Shown piece after piece: positions 16,892-24,703 of a DNA stretch of 64,000 bases. A program made the position numbers and the translations under genes. Below the pieces are notes generated by a model. That model saw nothing but the letters and a program-made list of their open reading frames with translations. It ran no database searches and was not told where the DNA came from. Location: the NCBI GenBank assembly GCA_018449595.1, contig JAAVUU010000002.1:620001-684000 (forward strand), given 5' to 3'. The stretch is from Rhizobiales bacterium dw_265. GTDB taxonomy: Bacteria; Pseudomonadota; Alphaproteobacteria; Micropepsales; Micropepsaceae. How positions within the stretch are numbered: the stretch's first letter is position 1; every line of letters starts with the position of its first letter.

Positions 16892-17584
16892 TTACGGCTT
16901 GGCCGGTTGCGTGCCCGGCTGGGCCGCGGCCGCGGATGGCGGCGGCGCGGTGCCGGTGGCGGCTCCGTTTCCGGGCGCTGTCGCGCCGGGGAAGCTCACC
17001 ACCGGAGCGCTCTGCGCCGCGGCGCTGGCCGCGAAGGGCGTCGCCTGCTTGTAGGACTTGTACATGGTGGAGGCCCAGAGCGAACCGGGGATGGTCACCA
17101 GCGTGGTGTTATAATCCTGTACCGCCGTGTTGTAGTCGCGGCGCGCGATCTCGATGCGGTTTTCCGTGCCTTCCAGTTGCGACTGCAAAGCCAGGAAGTT
17201 CTGGTTGGACTTCAGGTCGGGATAATTCTCGCTGATCGACATCAGCCGCCCCAGCACGCCCGACAGCTTGTCCTGCGCGTCCTGGAATTGCTGGAATTTT
17301 GCCGGATCGGTGATGGTGGAGGCGTCGACGCTGACATGGGTGGCGTTGGCGCGCGCCTGGGTCACTTCCACCAGCACCGACTTCTCCTGCGCCGCATAGC
17401 CGGCCACGGTGTTGGCCAGGTTGGGGATCAGGTCGCTGCGGCGCTGATAGGCCGCCTGCACATTGGCCCAGGCGGCCTTGACGGCCTGGTCCTTGGCGGG
17501 AATGTCGTTGACGCCGCAGCCGGCCAGCGCGATGGCGATGCCGAACGCGGCCAGCAATTTGGGCAACTGTCTGAAAATGGTCAT
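16892..17584 (-). CDS. lemA: LemA family lipoprotein
   Basis: A 230-aa protein with a lipobox (ALAGCG, Cys about residue 20), then the long antiparallel helices of LemA (QRRSDLIPNLANTVAGYA is the strongest signature) and a Pro/Ala-rich C-terminal tail. The start at 17582-17584 has an AAGGAG site; an upstream extension of 56 residues is Arg-rich and unlikely. It leads an operon with two TPM proteins. The family is widespread and possibly linked to envelope stress or protease activation; function not established. Confidence 0.9.
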   Translation of the reverse strand: MTIFRQLPKLLAAFGIAIALAGCGVNDIPAKDQAVKAAWANVQAAYQRRSDLIPNLANTVAGYAAQEKSVLVEVTQARANATHVSVDASTITDPAKFQQFQDAQDKLSGVLGRLMSISENYPDLKSNQNFLALQSQLEGTENRIEIARRDYNTAVQDYNTTLVTIPGSLWASTMYKSYKQATPFAASAAAQSAPVVSFPGATAPGNGAATGTAPPPSAAAAQPGTQPAKP

Positions 17585-17684
17585 AGGCGCTCCTTCGGGG
17601 CGAATACCCACGGCGAAATGTGGGGAATGCCATGACAACCGCAAGCGGGGGCGACGAAAATATTGGGCTTGATTTTCCCCCAAC

Positions 17685-17760
17685 CTACTTCCTTGCCGCC
17701 GGCGCGTTGGCGATGGCCGCCGCCTTGACCGGCGCACCCTTCGCCCTGGCATCGGCCAGC
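17685..17760 (-). pseudogene. duplicated asmA 3' tail
   Basis: On the minus strand this stretch encodes AKGAPVKAAAIANAPAARK followed by a stop, a near copy of the real AsmA C-terminus (AQGAPVKAAAINNAPAPRK, at 17845-17905) including the stop context. It is out of frame with asmA and lacks a start. Between the two copies lies a family-2 repeat. It is a diverged duplication of about 75 bp. Confidence 0.75.
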
Positions 17761-17833
17761 CCTCCCCCGCAGCGAAGCGGGCGCGGGGGAGGTGGCCGTA
17801 GCCGGCTCTTGAGCCGGCGAAGGCCGGAGGGGG
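17761..17833 (-). repeat. family-2 double-hairpin element, copy 1
   Basis: A 73-bp element containing one hairpin with CCTCCCCC/GGGGGAGG arms and a second with the palindrome CCGGCTCTTGAGCCGG, ending GAAGGCCGGAGGGG. The same layout occurs at 44815-44884 and 48357-48432. In each case the GGCCGGAGGGG end faces the stop codon of a minus-strand gene, here asmA 11 bp away. Confidence 0.85.
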
Positions 17834-17844
17834 AAAGATAAACG

Positions 17845-19869
17845 CTACTTGCGCGGGGCTGGCGCGTTATTGATAGCGGCAGCTTTGACGGGTGCCCCCT
17901 GCGCTTTTGCCGCCGCAAGTAGCGGCCCGCAATGAGCGTCCTTGGCCAGGCCCGGGTCCACGAAGGCCAGCAGCGCCGCCGGCGGAAACAGCAAGCCCAG
18001 GGCCGCGCCGACCGCGCCCTGCGCCACCAGCGGCCCCGCCTTCACCCCCAGGACAGGATGCGCCAGCGCGCCCGTGGCGGTGACGGGCACATGCAGCCGC
18101 ATGATCTGGAAATGCTTGGGCGCGCCCTGCAGCCGCATGTCCAGGGTCTCGTCCTTGAGGTTGATGCTGCCGCCGCCGTCGATCCGCACCGGCTCGGTAT
18201 CGATGACAAATTGCTGGGCGGTCAGCACGCCATCCCTGGCGGCGAAGCCCGCCACGGCGCAGCGCAACTGGGTGCTGGAATTGTCGCCGCTGAGATTGAG
18301 GCTGAGGGCGGACAGCACATTCACCCCGGCCCATTCCGCCAGGCTGTGGCGCATGCCGCCCTGCGGCACCACGGCGGTAAAGGTGCCGCTGGCGGTGGAG
18401 GCCACGGCATGGGCCGAATTGCCGCTGCCGGTCAGCACGGCGCGCGCTTCCAGCACGCCGGTGATGGGCTTGTCGCTGTCCTTTATGCCCCCTTTGATGA
18501 AAGCCTCGGCATGGATGTCGGTGATGCGCGCATCCAGCGACGTCACCGGCACCGCCTTGCGGGCGTCGATCCTGACCGAGCCCGCCAGCTTGCCCTGGGT
18601 GAAGCCGAAGGCCAGCGGCTTGAGGTTCAGCACCCCGCCTTGCAGGCCGATATGGGTGTCCAGGCTGCGCAGCGGAAAATCGCGCGACTGGATGGACTGG
18701 GCGCTGTAATCCACTTCCGCATTCATCTGGCGCAGCCGCTCGGTGTGCAGCACGGCATCGGGGATCAGGAATTTGCTCTGCCGCGCCGGCTGGCCGCCGC
18801 GGATCACCGCCCCCAGGTCCGCGAAGTTCAGCACCCGCGACGCGACCTTGCCGGCCAAAGCGGGAATTTTGCCGGAGGCATCCACCGTCAGGTTGCCGTG
18901 CAGGTCCGAACCGCCCAGCACGCCATTGAGGTCGTTGAGACGATATTGCGAACCTTCGCGCGCGACATTGACCGTCAGGTGATAAGGCGGCGTGCCCGGC
19001 AAGGTCAGGCCGGTCAGGTAATAGAGGTCCGACAGGTTGGGGCCCGTGACATTCAGGCCGGCGGTGACGCGGTCCAGATGAAAGGGCTGGGTGATCGCGC
19101 CATCGACCAGGATGTGGGTATCGCCGGAATGGATGTCGGCGGTGAAGTTGTAGGGCCGGCTCTGGTCCACATTCAGCAGCGGCCCGCCCACGACATTGGC
19201 GAGAAACCTGTTCCCGTTGAGGGTGCCGTCGCCCTTCAGCGTGAACGCGGCCTTCCCCTGCTCCTCGCTGGACGACACGCTGCCGGTGAAATGCAGCCTG
19301 CGCACCGCGTCGTCGATCACGACATGGCCGTCGTTGACCAGGAAGCGCCGGATCGGCGGCAGCTTGAACGCCTCGTTGGGATTTTGCCCGCTCTTGCTGT
19401 CCCAGTTGGTGCGGCCATCGGCATCGCGCACCACCAGCAGGTCGGGCTGGTCGATCTTCACCAGCGGCAGGATCAGTTCGCCAAAGAGCAGCGGCAGCAG
19501 CCGCAGTTCGACGCGCGCTTCCTTGACCTTGGCCGCCTGCGGTTTGCCCACCCATTGCGGGTTGCCGACATAGAGCCCGCCCAGGTCAATGCTGGGCTGC
19601 AGGGTGAACAGCCTGACCGCCAGGTTGCCGTCGATCCGCACTTCGCGGCCGGTCTTGTGCGACAGATAGCGTCCGATCGGCCCGCGCATCTGGTTCCAGT
19701 CGAGGAAATAGAGCGTGACGATGGCGGCGACCAGAACCGCCAGCAGGGTGATGCCGGTCCAGCGGAAAAATCCGCTCCAGGTGAAGCGGAAATCGCGGAA
19801 ATCCGCCAGAATGCGGTCCTCCCACACAGATCGCAGGCGGCTTTTAGCCGAATTCTCCGTAACAGACAT
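17845..19869 (-). CDS. AsmA family protein
   Basis: A 674-aa inner-membrane-anchored protein of the AsmA/bridge-like lipid transfer family, implicated in outer-membrane lipid and LPS homeostasis. One TM helix at about 37-55 (WTGITLLAVLVAAIVTLYFL) is followed by the AsmA N-terminal motif (SHKTGREVRIDGNLAVRLF, PSIDLGGLYVGNP) and a long beta-rich groove region, with C-terminal GGGSINLKDETLDMRLQG. The final Ala/Pro/Lys tail is duplicated downstream, out of frame, beyond a repeat element. It is divergent from yihY. Confidence 0.9.
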   Translation of the reverse strand: MSVTENSAKSRLRSVWEDRILADFRDFRFTWSGFFRWTGITLLAVLVAAIVTLYFLDWNQMRGPIGRYLSHKTGREVRIDGNLAVRLFTLQPSIDLGGLYVGNPQWVGKPQAAKVKEARVELRLLPLLFGELILPLVKIDQPDLLVVRDADGRTNWDSKSGQNPNEAFKLPPIRRFLVNDGHVVIDDAVRRLHFTGSVSSSEEQGKAAFTLKGDGTLNGNRFLANVVGGPLLNVDQSRPYNFTADIHSGDTHILVDGAITQPFHLDRVTAGLNVTGPNLSDLYYLTGLTLPGTPPYHLTVNVAREGSQYRLNDLNGVLGGSDLHGNLTVDASGKIPALAGKVASRVLNFADLGAVIRGGQPARQSKFLIPDAVLHTERLRQMNAEVDYSAQSIQSRDFPLRSLDTHIGLQGGVLNLKPLAFGFTQGKLAGSVRIDARKAVPVTSLDARITDIHAEAFIKGGIKDSDKPITGVLEARAVLTGSGNSAHAVASTASGTFTAVVPQGGMRHSLAEWAGVNVLSALSLNLSGDNSSTQLRCAVAGFAARDGVLTAQQFVIDTEPVRIDGGGSINLKDETLDMRLQGAPKHFQIMRLHVPVTATGALAHPVLGVKAGPLVAQGAVGAALGLLFPPAALLAFVDPGLAKDAHCGPLLAAAKAQGAPVKAAAINNAPAPRK

Positions 19870-19998
19870 GCCGAATCAACCACTTGGCTGTGACGCCCCC
19901 CGTTTTGAGAACGCCCAGACAGGGTAAGCGCTTCCCACAAAAGTGAAACTTTCCTGTGGCCTGCTAGGTTGGAACCTGGAACTTCCGAGTCCTGCGCC

Positions 19999-20904
19999 GT
20001 GAAACGCCGCCACTTCATCGCCTGGCGCCTGCTGAAGGAAGGCATCGCCGCCTTTGTCGACGACAGCGCGCTCACACGCGGCGCGGCCATCGCCTTTTAT
20101 GCCGTCACCGCCATCGCCCCGGTGCTGTTCATCGCCACCACCATCGCCGCCCTGGGCCTGGGCCAGGACGCCGCCAGCGGCGCGGTACATTACCAGTTGA
20201 CCCGCATCATGAGCGCGGAATCCGCCGACCTGGTGCAGCTGGCCATCCTGCATGTCCGCAACGGCGCGCACACGCTGGTGGGCAGCGTGATCGGGATCGT
20301 GGCGCTGGTGGTGACCGCCAGCGGCTTCTTCACCGAAATAGAAGACGCGCTGAACGTGATCTGGAAAGCGCCGCGCCATGAATCCTATTTCTACCAGTTG
20401 CTGCGCGGCCGGGTGATGAGCCTGATCCTGGTGATCGGGCTGGGCTTCCTGCTGCTGTTCTCCATGGTGATCGCCACCGGCGTGCGGGTGCTGGGACACC
20501 TGCTGGACCGCTTCACCGACCTCTCCGAAGTGGTGGTGGGCACCATCAATGTCTGGTTGAGCTTCATCGTGGTCTCGCTGCTGTTCGCGGCGATCTACAA
20601 GCTTCTGCCCAACAAGGCGCTGCAATGGCGCGACGTGCTGGTGGCCAGCTGCGGCACCGCCATCCTGTTCGAGGCCGGCCAGACCCTGATCGGCTATTAC
20701 CTGGCCAATTTCATCACCGCCAATATCTATGGCGCGGCGGGCGGCATCATCGTGCTGCTGATCTGGGTCTATTATTCGGCGCAGATATTCCTGCTGGGGG
20801 CGGAATTCACCAAGGTCTGGGCCGGCCATTACGGCAGCCTGGCCGCGAGAATGGCTAAAATGCCGGCAACAGATTCGCCCCCGCCGGCGCCGCCAGCGGC
20901 GTAA
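19999..20904 (+). CDS. yihY: YihY/BrkB family inner-membrane protein
   Basis: A 301-aa polytopic membrane protein (about six TM helices) of the YihY/BrkB (former RNase BN) family. Hallmarks: DDSALTRGAAIAFYAVTAIAP, ALNVIWKAP, and LIWVYYSAQIFLLGAEFTKVW. The start is uncertain: GTG at 19999 is chosen; a TTG at 19969 would add ten residues; no strong ribosome site supports either. The stop lies 50 bp inside the end of the convergent Sel1 gene. The function of the family is not established. Confidence 0.9.
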   Translation: MKRRHFIAWRLLKEGIAAFVDDSALTRGAAIAFYAVTAIAPVLFIATTIAALGLGQDAASGAVHYQLTRIMSAESADLVQLAILHVRNGAHTLVGSVIGIVALVVTASGFFTEIEDALNVIWKAPRHESYFYQLLRGRVMSLILVIGLGFLLLFSMVIATGVRVLGHLLDRFTDLSEVVVGTINVWLSFIVVSLLFAAIYKLLPNKALQWRDVLVASCGTAILFEAGQTLIGYYLANFITANIYGAAGGIIVLLIWVYYSAQIFLLGAEFTKVWAGHYGSLAARMAKMPATDSPPPAPPAA

Positions 20905-22309
20905 AGGCCTGGGCGGCATTGACGGCCATCCGCACATCGGCGGCCTTCAACTGGCCGCGCAGGAATTCCGCCCGCGCCCTCGACGGCGCATCGCCTTCCT
21001 GCGCCGCGATGCCATACCATTTCAGCGCCTGGGCCAGATCCTGCGGCACGCCCTCGCCGCGCTCATACAGCACCGCCAGGTCAAAGGCGGAATCCACATA
21101 GCCGCGTTCGGCGGCGCGGGTGAACCAGAGCGCGGCCCTGGCCTGGTCCCGCACCGTGCCCTGCCCCTGGGCATAGGCAATGGCGAGATTGTGCATCGCC
21201 TTGAGGTTGCCGCGCGAGGCCGCGACCGTGAACCAGGCAAAGGCCCGCACCGGATCGGGCGCCACGCCCGCGCCCTGGCTGTACTGGGCGCCCAGCAGGT
21301 ATTGCGCCATGGGTTCGCCGGCGTCTGCGGCCGCCGCGCTCCAGCGCGCCGCCGCCACCGGGTCGCCGGCCACGCCCTCGCCGCGCAGATAGGCCAGCGC
21401 CAGCCTGGCCTGGGCGCGGGAATCGCCGGCATCGGCCAGCGCGATGGTGCGGCCAAGGCTGGTGGCGGCGACATGGCGGGACGCCGTGCCGTTGCCCGTC
21501 AGTTCGGGCTGGGTCGCACGCGCCGGATCGCCCAGTGTGAGCCCGATGCCGATGAACAGGGCCACCAGCGACAGCCCGCCCAGCGCCAGCCAGCGCAGGC
21601 GACTGCCGGTCTTGCGCTTCGGCGGTTCTTCCGGCACCCGCGCCTTGTCGCGGGCGTTCTGCAGCACCCCGGCCATTTCCTCCTTGGAAATGACGGCGAC
21701 AGGCAAGGGCGGGATCACCAGCGACGGATCGGGTTTCTTTTCGCCTTCCGGCGGCGTGGCCGGTGGTTCGGATAACGGCTCCGGCAATGGCTCCGGCGGG
21801 ATCGCCAGCAGCGGATCGGCGAAAACCCGCTGTGCCGGCGCGGACTGCGACACCAGGGGCTGGCCCAGGGCCGCCAGCTTTTCCTCCATCTGGGCCAGGC
21901 GCATATCCAACTGGCGCTGCTTGGTCTCGGCCTTGGCTTCCAGCGCCGTCAGGGCGCGCTCGAACACCCGAAGCCGCCGCTCCAGCCAGGCATCGGCCAG
22001 CTTCTCCGTCTGGGGAGGCTCGGCGGCGGGAATTTCCGGCGCAGCGACAGGCGCGGTTTCGATGGCGGTGGCAAGATCGGGCCTGGGCGTATCCTGCTGC
22101 ATCAGCGCCGCCATCAGCGCGGTCTTGCCGGGAAAGTGCATGCGAAAAGCTGCACGCTCTATCCCCGCCTCGGCGCACAGGGCCCCGACCGAGAATTTGC
22201 CGTCGCCGCGCAGCACCAGCGCCCGCGCCGCCTCCAGCATCCGCGCCCTGTTGTCATCGCCAGGCGGTTCGGCGACCGGCCCGGCGGGCTGGGTTTCAAT
22301 CTGCCCCAT
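20855..22309 (-). CDS. TetR-like HTH / coiled coil / TM / Sel1-repeat fusion
   Basis: A 484-aa protein with an unusual layout. Residues about 20-70 resemble a TetR N-terminal HTH (RARMLEAARALVLRGDGKFS, GALCAEAGIERAAFRMHFPG, KTALMAALM). A coiled coil (about 98-138), a Pro-rich linker, and one TM helix (about 239-260, after KRKTGSRLR) follow. The C-terminal part has four Sel1 repeats (about 287-430; LAYLRGEGVAGDP, GAQYSQGAGVAPDP, AIAYAQGQGTVRD, AVLYERGEGVPQD). Positive-inside topology puts the HTH in the cytoplasm and Sel1 repeats in the periplasm. ATG at 22307-22309 is chosen; a GTG at 22348 is possible. It may be a membrane-tethered regulator or a PodJ-like organiser with a degenerate HTH. 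Confidence 0.82.
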   Translation of the reverse strand: MGQIETQPAGPVAEPPGDDNRARMLEAARALVLRGDGKFSVGALCAEAGIERAAFRMHFPGKTALMAALMQQDTPRPDLATAIETAPVAAPEIPAAEPPQTEKLADAWLERRLRVFERALTALEAKAETKQRQLDMRLAQMEEKLAALGQPLVSQSAPAQRVFADPLLAIPPEPLPEPLSEPPATPPEGEKKPDPSLVIPPLPVAVISKEEMAGVLQNARDKARVPEEPPKRKTGSRLRWLALGGLSLVALFIGIGLTLGDPARATQPELTGNGTASRHVAATSLGRTIALADAGDSRAQARLALAYLRGEGVAGDPVAAARWSAAAADAGEPMAQYLLGAQYSQGAGVAPDPVRAFAWFTVAASRGNLKAMHNLAIAYAQGQGTVRDQARAALWFTRAAERGYVDSAFDLAVLYERGEGVPQDLAQALKWYGIAAQEGDAPSRARAEFLRGQLKAADVRMAVNAAQAFTPLAAPAGANLLPAF

Positions 22310-22393
22310 GTCTGCACCGTTATTCACCGGACACAGGCTAACGGGCACGCCTTACCATCAGGATTTCAAAACCGGCGCAATTTGAGCGATTTC

Positions 22394-23233
22394 TCAGGCG
22401 TGCCCGACTTTGGGCGCGCGCGCCGCCTGGTGGCGATGGTTCACCATCCGCATCAGCAGGATGATGACAAGTATCGTTGTGCCATAAGCGATCAGCTGGG
22501 CGCCGTTCGGCGCCTCGCTATAGCCGACCAGGGTGTGCAGCAACCGGCCGGCGATGCTGTCTTCCTTGATAAGCCAGGACGTGTCCCAAACCGTGTCGGT
22601 GAAATAGAGCAGCCAGCCGCCATTCTGCAAAAAGATCACCGCCTGCGCCGCCATGCCCGCCGCCAGCAAGGTAATCAGCCCGCCGGTGACCTGGAACAGC
22701 CTGCCCGCCGGAATGGTGAGAAGGCCGAAATACATCAGCCCGGAAACCAAAGCGCCGCCAACAAGCCCCAGCGCGCCGCCAGCCACCATCGCGGAAGCAC
22801 TGGTGCCGCCCTGCGCCGCGATGCCATAGAGAAACAGCACCACTTCCGAACCTTCGCGCAGCACCGCCACGCCGACCACGATGGCCAGCGCCGTCAGGGT
22901 GCGCTCGCCGGTCTTGACCTGATGCCCCGCGGCCTTGAGTTCCAGCGCCATCTCGCGGCCATGGCTGGCCATCCAGACATTGTGCCAGGTCAGCATGCAG
23001 ACCGCGAGCAGCAGGATGGCGGCATTGAAGAACTCCTGCCCCGAGCCCTGGAACAGGTTGGCCAGTTCGCCGGCAAAAGCCGCGACCAGGCAGGCGCCCA
23101 GCACGCCCGCGCCGACGCCGATGGCGACCCAGCGGCCGCGGCTGGGCACGCCGGCGGTGGCCGCCAGCACGATGCCGACGATCAGCCCGGCCTCGATGAC
23201 TTCGCGAAAGACGATGATGAGGGCGGAGATCAT
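22394..23233 (-). CDS. ftrC: FTR1-family iron permease (FtrC)
   Basis: A 279-aa inner-membrane iron permease with about seven TM helices and both REXXE iron-ligand motifs: REVIEAG (10-16) and REGSEVV in the fourth helix region. It is the last gene of ftrA-ftrB-ftrC; its ATG overlaps the ftrB stop by four bases (ATGA). In Brucella and Bordetella the FtrABCD system takes up ferrous iron; there an FtrD ferredoxin-like protein follows, but none is encoded here. Regulation is probably by the Fur-like site at 24084. Confidence 0.92.
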   Translation of the reverse strand: MISALIIVFREVIEAGLIVGIVLAATAGVPSRGRWVAIGVGAGVLGACLVAAFAGELANLFQGSGQEFFNAAILLLAVCMLTWHNVWMASHGREMALELKAAGHQVKTGERTLTALAIVVGVAVLREGSEVVLFLYGIAAQGGTSASAMVAGGALGLVGGALVSGLMYFGLLTIPAGRLFQVTGGLITLLAAGMAAQAVIFLQNGGWLLYFTDTVWDTSWLIKEDSIAGRLLHTLVGYSEAPNGAQLIAYGTTILVIILLMRMVNHRHQAARAPKVGHA

Positions 23234-23544
23234 TCTGCGATCACCACGCCCTGGGCGGTAGCCGCATGGTATTCGCCCATGAAGGGGTATTTGCCGGGGG
23301 CAAGCGCGCGCAGGCGGATATTGCCCTTGGCATGGCCGGGCACCACCTTCTCGATCTTCAGCGCCGAGGAATCGAACTCGTCGGCGCTGTCGTCGTCATT
23401 GTAGAGCAGGATCATGCCGGGCTGGTTGGCCTTCACCTTGATGGTGGAGGGCGAGAATTTGTGGTCCTTGAGATGGACTTCCGTCACGGAGTCCGCCAGC
23501 GCCGGCGGCGCGATCATCAGGAGAGCCAACAGCAGTTTTTTCAT
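23230..23544 (-). CDS. ftrB: Periplasmic cupredoxin-like protein (FtrB)
   Basis: A 104-aa exported cupredoxin-fold protein (signal MKKLLLALLMIAPPALA) that accompanies P19 and FTR1 in ferrous uptake, probably as iron oxidase or electron partner. Conserved segments are HKFSPSTIKVKANQPG and the C-terminal FMGEYHAATAQGVV. No Cys occurs in the mature protein, so a classical type-1 copper site is absent. The ATG at 23542-23544 lies within the end of ftrA (ATGA overlap), supporting this start over one 17 codons earlier. Confidence 0.87.
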   Translation of the reverse strand: MKKLLLALLMIAPPALADSVTEVHLKDHKFSPSTIKVKANQPGMILLYNDDDSADEFDSSALKIEKVVPGHAKGNIRLRALAPGKYPFMGEYHAATAQGVVIAE

Positions 23545-24062
23545 GGGGTCTTGCTCGGATAGGTAAAGGTCCAGCTCGCGGTGACCGGCTTCCACCAGTC
23601 GGGCACGCCGCCGGCCTTGTCGGTGCGGCGCATCATCCCGTGGGCGCTGGGCGGCGAAACGATCAAGGTCAGGTGATAGGTGCCCGGCCCCGCCAACTCG
23701 GCGCCGGCGGCATAGTGCGGCCCGCTTTTGGCGGCGACGGGATACAGCAGGCCGGCTTTCCTGTAGGTCGGGGCGTCGTCCTTGGTCAGGGCATAGCTGA
23801 CCGAGAGATAGGGAATGAAGGCATGCTCGCCAAAGCCATGAACGTCATCGCTGGTGGCGTGGATGTCGGCGGCCAGGAACACCGAACTGGCGGTCAGCGG
23901 TACGGGGTTCCTGTCCCAGGTGGCGTCGGTCTGGAAACTGGGCGCGATCTCGATGCCGTCGCGCACCAGGGGTGCGCCGATCACAGCCGCCTTTGACTCA
24001 GCCATGGCCGCCCCGGCGAAGGCCAGGGTCAAAAGGGCAGCAAGGGGCAAGGCGGAACGCAT
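23541..24062 (-). CDS. ftrA: P19-type periplasmic iron-binding protein (FtrA)
   Basis: A 173-aa exported protein of the P19/Tp34 iron transporter family (signal MRSALPLAALLTLAFAGAAMA). Metal-site segments are visible: EIAPSF, FLAADIHATSDDVHGF, EHAFIPYLSVSY, SGPHYAAGAEL and PPSAHGMMRRTDKA, with the His and Met residues that bind Cu/Fe. It is the first gene of a tightly coupled operon delivering ferrous or ferric iron to FtrC. Confidence 0.92.
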   Translation of the reverse strand: MRSALPLAALLTLAFAGAAMAESKAAVIGAPLVRDGIEIAPSFQTDATWDRNPVPLTASSVFLAADIHATSDDVHGFGEHAFIPYLSVSYALTKDDAPTYRKAGLLYPVAAKSGPHYAAGAELAGPGTYHLTLIVSPPSAHGMMRRTDKAGGVPDWWKPVTASWTFTYPSKTP

Positions 24063-24083
24063 CGTTGTTCCCGCCTCTATAGA

Positions 24084-24098
24084 TGCAACTCATTCTCA
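24084..24098 (-). promoter_or_regulatory. Fur-like operator upstream of ftrABC
   Basis: On the minus strand TGAGAATGAGTTGCA is an imperfect 7-1-7 match to the Fur box TGATAATNATTATCA (10 of 14 arm positions), 22-36 bases before the ftrA ATG. It is consistent with iron-repressed expression. Irr or another iron regulator could use the site instead. Confidence 0.5.
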
Positions 24099-24184
24099 AG
24101 TACAGGCCCTTCTATGGGCTCTGGCCGTGAAATAGGCGTCATGCCTATGCTGCGCCCCGACAAACCAAAAAACGGGGAAGCGCA

Positions 24185-24694
24185 ATGCAAATGCTGGTCG
24201 AAAAGATGGTTTCGGATTTCGAGCGCGGGCGGCTGTCGCGCCGCCAGCTGGTAGCGACGGTGGCAGGCCTCGCCGCCGGAGCCGCCACCATGGCCCCTGC
24301 CTTGGCCGCGCCCAGCCTGAAGGCCATCAGCCTTAACCATGTCACGGTGCGGGTGCCCGACCTGCAGAAGACCTCGAAATTCTACCAGGAGTTCTTCGGC
24401 CTCAAGCTGGCGCAGCAGTCCGAGACCATCCACATCCTGTCGGTGGGCGAGCAGTTCTTCGGCATCGAGCAGAAGCCCGACGTGGCGGCGCTGGATCATT
24501 TCGACTTCGGCATCGAGGCCTGGGACGCCGGCGCCATGCGCGCCAAGGTCAAGGCGGCGGGGCTCAAGCCCACCGCCGGATCGCGCGGCGACGATGAGAG
24601 CTTCAAGTTCAACGATCCCGACGGCTTCGTGATCCAGGTCAACGGCCCCAGATATACCGGCCATGTCGGCCCCGTCACCAATCCCGCGAAATAG
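24185..24694 (+). CDS. VOC-family (glyoxalase-like) protein with Tat-like signal
   Basis: A 169-aa protein with an N-terminal twin-arginine-like export signal (LSRRQLVATVAGLAAG, 18-33) followed by one VOC domain (about 49-155): LNHVTVRVPDLQKTSKFYQE, FFGIEQ, and GFVIQVNG with the usual His/Glu metal positions. VOC proteins include glyoxalases, dioxygenases and resistance proteins. Export by Tat suggests a cofactor or metal loaded in the cytoplasm. It is followed nine bases later by a metallo-hydrolase and probably forms an operon with it. Confidence 0.82.
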   Translation: MQMLVEKMVSDFERGRLSRRQLVATVAGLAAGAATMAPALAAPSLKAISLNHVTVRVPDLQKTSKFYQEFFGLKLAQQSETIHILSVGEQFFGIEQKPDVAALDHFDFGIEAWDAGAMRAKVKAAGLKPTAGSRGDDESFKFNDPDGFVIQVNGPRYTGHVGPVTNPAK

Positions 24695-24703
24695 GAACAC
24701 GTC

